Part shown: positions 62,087 through 64,000 of the stretch, one piece after another
Layout: every line of letters starts with the position of its first letter
How positions within the stretch are numbered: the first letter of the stretch is position 1
Source of the DNA: Bradyrhizobium sp. AUGA SZCCT0158
Lineage (GTDB): Bacteria; Pseudomonadota; Alphaproteobacteria; Rhizobiales; Xanthobacteraceae
Assembly: GCF_018130065.1 (NCBI RefSeq)
Contig: NZ_JAFCME010000001.1
Location: 434,001 to 498,000, forward strand
Direction of reading: 5' to 3'
Length of the DNA stretch: 64,000 bases
Notes under the pieces: generated by a model
What the model was told of the DNA's origin: nothing
What the model saw: only the letters and a program-made list of their open reading frames with translations
Databases searched by the model: none
Made by a program: the position numbers and the translations under genes

Positions 62087-64000
62087 TCAATCCGCAACGA
62101 TGGCGCCGCCGGCGCCGAACTTGTAGTTCACGCCGACCCTGACGCCATCACTGGTCACCCTGGTGTTGGAGTCGAACGCGACCGCTGTGTTGGCGGCGGT
62201 GGCCGGCGTGGAACGCACCGAACCGAAATCCATGTGAAGATATTCAAGCTTGCCGGTCCAGTTGCCCGCGAGGCGGGTCTCCAGACCGCCGCCGACGGCC
62301 CAGCCAAACCGGTAGATGTCGGTATTCAAGGCTGCCGTCGTCGCGGCACCGGCATTGTCGAAGCCTGAGACAGACGTCGAGGTCGTTATCTTGCCGAACG
62401 GAACGCCTGCGGTGGCGTAAGCAATCAGGCCCGGTGTAACGAGCATTCCGACGCGCCCGCGAACCGAGGCGACCCATCCCAGATGGTAATCCAGGCTTGC
62501 CGTCACGGGTGCGTCGAGCGGAGCCAGCGCCGCGTTGCAGATATTGCCGGGACATGTCGTGGTGTTGCGTCCGCGCTGATTGCGGTATTCGAAATCGCCT
62601 TCGATGCCGGCTACCAATCGGCCGGATATCCAGTTGTAACCGGCCTGCCCGCCAATACTCGCAGTGCCGCGCGTGGAGAACAGGCGGCCGCCGTCAAACG
62701 GCAGGCCGGTCGCATCCTCGCTGAATACCGCGCTGGTAACAGCCCTGCCGCCGACATACCCGACATTGCCGCCAGCATAGATGCCCGCCCAGTTCCAGGC
62801 CGCGTCGAGCATTCGCGGCGATTTGTAGTGCATGTCGCCGCCCGGCCCCCGCGCCATCCCGAAAGACGAACCCGGCGCTCCGCTCGGCCGGTCGACACCG
62901 TATTTGACGTTGAGGAAGAGCTTGAAACCGCGTCCGGGCTGCAGGATCTCGTCCTTGTGGAATTGAACGGCGTTGCGAATGTTGGCGTTGAGCAGATTGT
63001 CGCCAACGATGCCGGTGGCGACCTCGACCGCTCCCCACGGCGAATCCTTCCAGAACTGCCGATTCTCCAGCTGCACCTTGAGCAAATCGTATCCGCCGGT
63101 CGTCGTATCGAACTGCGAAACGTCGTTCTGTGCGAAGGCGTGCAGCAGGCCGACACGGGCGAACCAGCTGTCGTTCCGCCAATAGGCGCCGCCGCCGAGC
63201 CGCATCGGCGGGATGCGCGGAACATTGCTGCCGTCGGTGAACGTCGCGCGCACGACATCGAATTGTCCGTCCACACCAAATGTGCCGTTGGCGAGCGGTG
63301 CGACGTCCCATTGCCAGGCCAGTTCGCCGCCGCGAAACGTCGCGTCGCGCTGATCGTAATTGACCTGGATGTAATCGGTGCCGGCGCCGCATGTGGCAAA
63401 CGTTTCCTGGCAAAGGATGCCGGTGGCGCGCGAAAAGATGAACTTGTCGTACGACGTGTAGTAGGCATTGGCGGCGAACCTGAAATCGCCGGCGATGCGC
63501 TTCAGGCCGATCTCCGCCGACTGCGCCGTCTCGATTCCCAGGTTCGGATTGCCGATCTTGAAGGTCTTCTCCGAACCGTCAGGACCTTGCGCGAACAATT
63601 CAAGCGCGCGCGGCGCGCGTTCGATCCGCTGCAGCGTCAGGCTCGCGACCAGGTAGGACGGAAGATCCTTGATGATGCCGAAACTGACGCTCTTCGGCAT
63701 GAAGTCGAGCCTGGCCGCGGCCCTGCCCGGTTCATTGGGCGGCGGCAGAAATGTCGGCGGGAAAGTGAACGCCGTTCCCTCGACATCGACGCCCTCGATG
63801 CGCCCCGCCAATTGCGTGCGCAGCGTGTCGGTGTGTTTTACTTCATTGAGGAAATACGCCGCCGCGGTTCTGGTCTTGGCGGGAAGCAGGATCGCCTGGC
63901 CTTCCGTATCCAGTTGCTGGTAGGCGCCCTGCGCACCGACAATGCTGGTCAGCGCACCTATGGGCGTGGCGAATGCCGCCGATTCAAGCTCGATCTTGCC
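62087..64000 (-). CDS. TonB-dependent receptor fused to a C-terminal Omp25/RopB-like beta-barrel; 5' end cut by window
   Basis: 637 residues visible, open to the window edge, so the signal peptide, TonB box and plug lie outside. The first ~370 visible residues are the distal half of a TonB-dependent receptor barrel (RTAAAYFLNEVKHTD; RAPRALELFAQGPDGSEKTF; KIGNPNLGIETAQSAEIGLK), resembling ZnuD-type receptors. The last TonB-type strand, GRGFKLFLNVKYGV, ends near 62900. After a Gly-rich linker, residues encoded by about 62820-62090 are a complete small porin-like barrel of the Omp25/Omp31 family: NWAGIYAGGNVGYVGG, GGQAGYNWISGRLVAGIEGD, WVASVRGRVGMLV, EYLHMDFGSV, then RVGVNYKFG. No stop codon separates the parts. 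Convergent with exbB-exbD-tonB. Substrate possibly zinc, siderophore or heme; unresolved. Confidence 0.88.
   Translation of the reverse strand, partial: GKIELESAAFATPIGALTSIVGAQGAYQQLDTEGQAILLPAKTRTAAAYFLNEVKHTDTLRTQLAGRIEGVDVEGTAFTFPPTFLPPPNEPGRAAARLDFMPKSVSFGIIKDLPSYLVASLTLQRIERAPRALELFAQGPDGSEKTFKIGNPNLGIETAQSAEIGLKRIAGDFRFAANAYYTSYDKFIFSRATGILCQETFATCGAGTDYIQVNYDQRDATFRGGELAWQWDVAPLANGTFGVDGQFDVVRATFTDGSNVPRIPPMRLGGGAYWRNDSWFARVGLLHAFAQNDVSQFDTTTGGYDLLKVQLENRQFWKDSPWGAVEVATGIVGDNLLNANIRNAVQFHKDEILQPGRGFKLFLNVKYGVDRPSGAPGSSFGMARGPGGDMHYKSPRMLDAAWNWAGIYAGGNVGYVGGRAVTSAVFSEDATGLPFDGGRLFSTRGTASIGGQAGYNWISGRLVAGIEGDFEYRNQRGRNTTTCPGNICNAALAPLDAPVTASLDYHLGWVASVRGRVGMLVTPGLIAYATAGVPFGKITTSTSVSGFDNAGAATTAALNTDIYRFGWAVGGGLETRLAGNWTGKLEYLHMDFGSVRSTPATAANTAVAFDSNTRVTSDGVRVGVNYKFGAGGAIVAD

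Overview
The window looks like chromosomal DNA of an alphaproteobacterium of the Nitrobacteraceae, most probably Bradyrhizobium or a close relative. The evidence is high GC content, a cycHJKL-type cytochrome c maturation operon, a degP/two-component/glnE block, a PleC-type kinase, an oxalate-degradation island, and many GC-rich palindromic intergenic repeats of the kind scattered through these genomes. There are no rRNA or tRNA genes, CRISPR arrays, transposases or phage genes that I can see. The ends cut two genes: a solute-binding protein at the left and a TonB-dependent receptor at the right.

Region 1 (1-16.8 kb) is an oxalate/formate catabolic island. It holds a Bug-type binding protein (partial), an IclR regulator, an ADP-forming acyl-CoA synthetase with swapped domain order, a GntR/FCD regulator, oxalyl-CoA decarboxylase (oxc), formyl-CoA:oxalate CoA-transferase (frc), an orphan 45-aa ORF, a complete tripartite tricarboxylate-type transporter (binding protein, small and large membrane subunits), an OFA-family MFS oxalate/formate carrier, a two-CBS-domain protein, and two ketopantoate-reductase-like proteins, one of which may be an oxalyl-CoA reductase. 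A 17-bp operator, TGGYAT-N3-GTATRCCA, recurs upstream of nearly every transcription unit between 4.0 and 14.0 kb, usually just downstream of a -35-like hexamer. This suggests one regulon run by the linked GntR protein. The likely scheme is uptake by the two transporters, activation by Frc or the ligase, decarboxylation by Oxc to formyl-CoA, and possibly reduction of oxalyl-CoA to glyoxylate for carbon assimilation.

Region 2 (16.9-28.2 kb) is accessory. It holds a TetR/SDR/MFS efflux module with paired operator-like repeats, a double-glycine-leader peptide, a nitronate monooxygenase, a quinone oxidoreductase-like enzyme, several small proteins including a translationally coupled pair, a branched-chain-amino-acid-type ABC binding protein, and a divergent DJ-1/PfpI enzyme with a GlxA-type AraC regulator.

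Region 3 (28.2-42.9 kb) contains a large DUF11/Ig-like autotransporter, a CDF metal exporter, a PleC-like histidine kinase, a LysR regulator, a fatty-acid desaturase, a second double-glycine peptide, and an ECF sigma/anti-sigma pair divergent from a DUF4394 secreted protein, with matching promoter motifs facing both ways. Two inverted copies of a dispersed 400-550-bp repeat lie at 31.4-31.9 and 39.5-39.9 kb.

Region 4 (42.9-64 kb) is more housekeeping in character: glnE coupled to a sensor kinase, response regulator and DegP-type protease; a DUF1993 protein; a chemoreceptor coupled to a small coiled-coil protein; a PAS-PAS-HTH protein; the ccmI-E-F-H operon; and exbB-exbD-tonB convergent with a TonB-dependent receptor whose C-terminus carries a second, Omp25-like beta-barrel.
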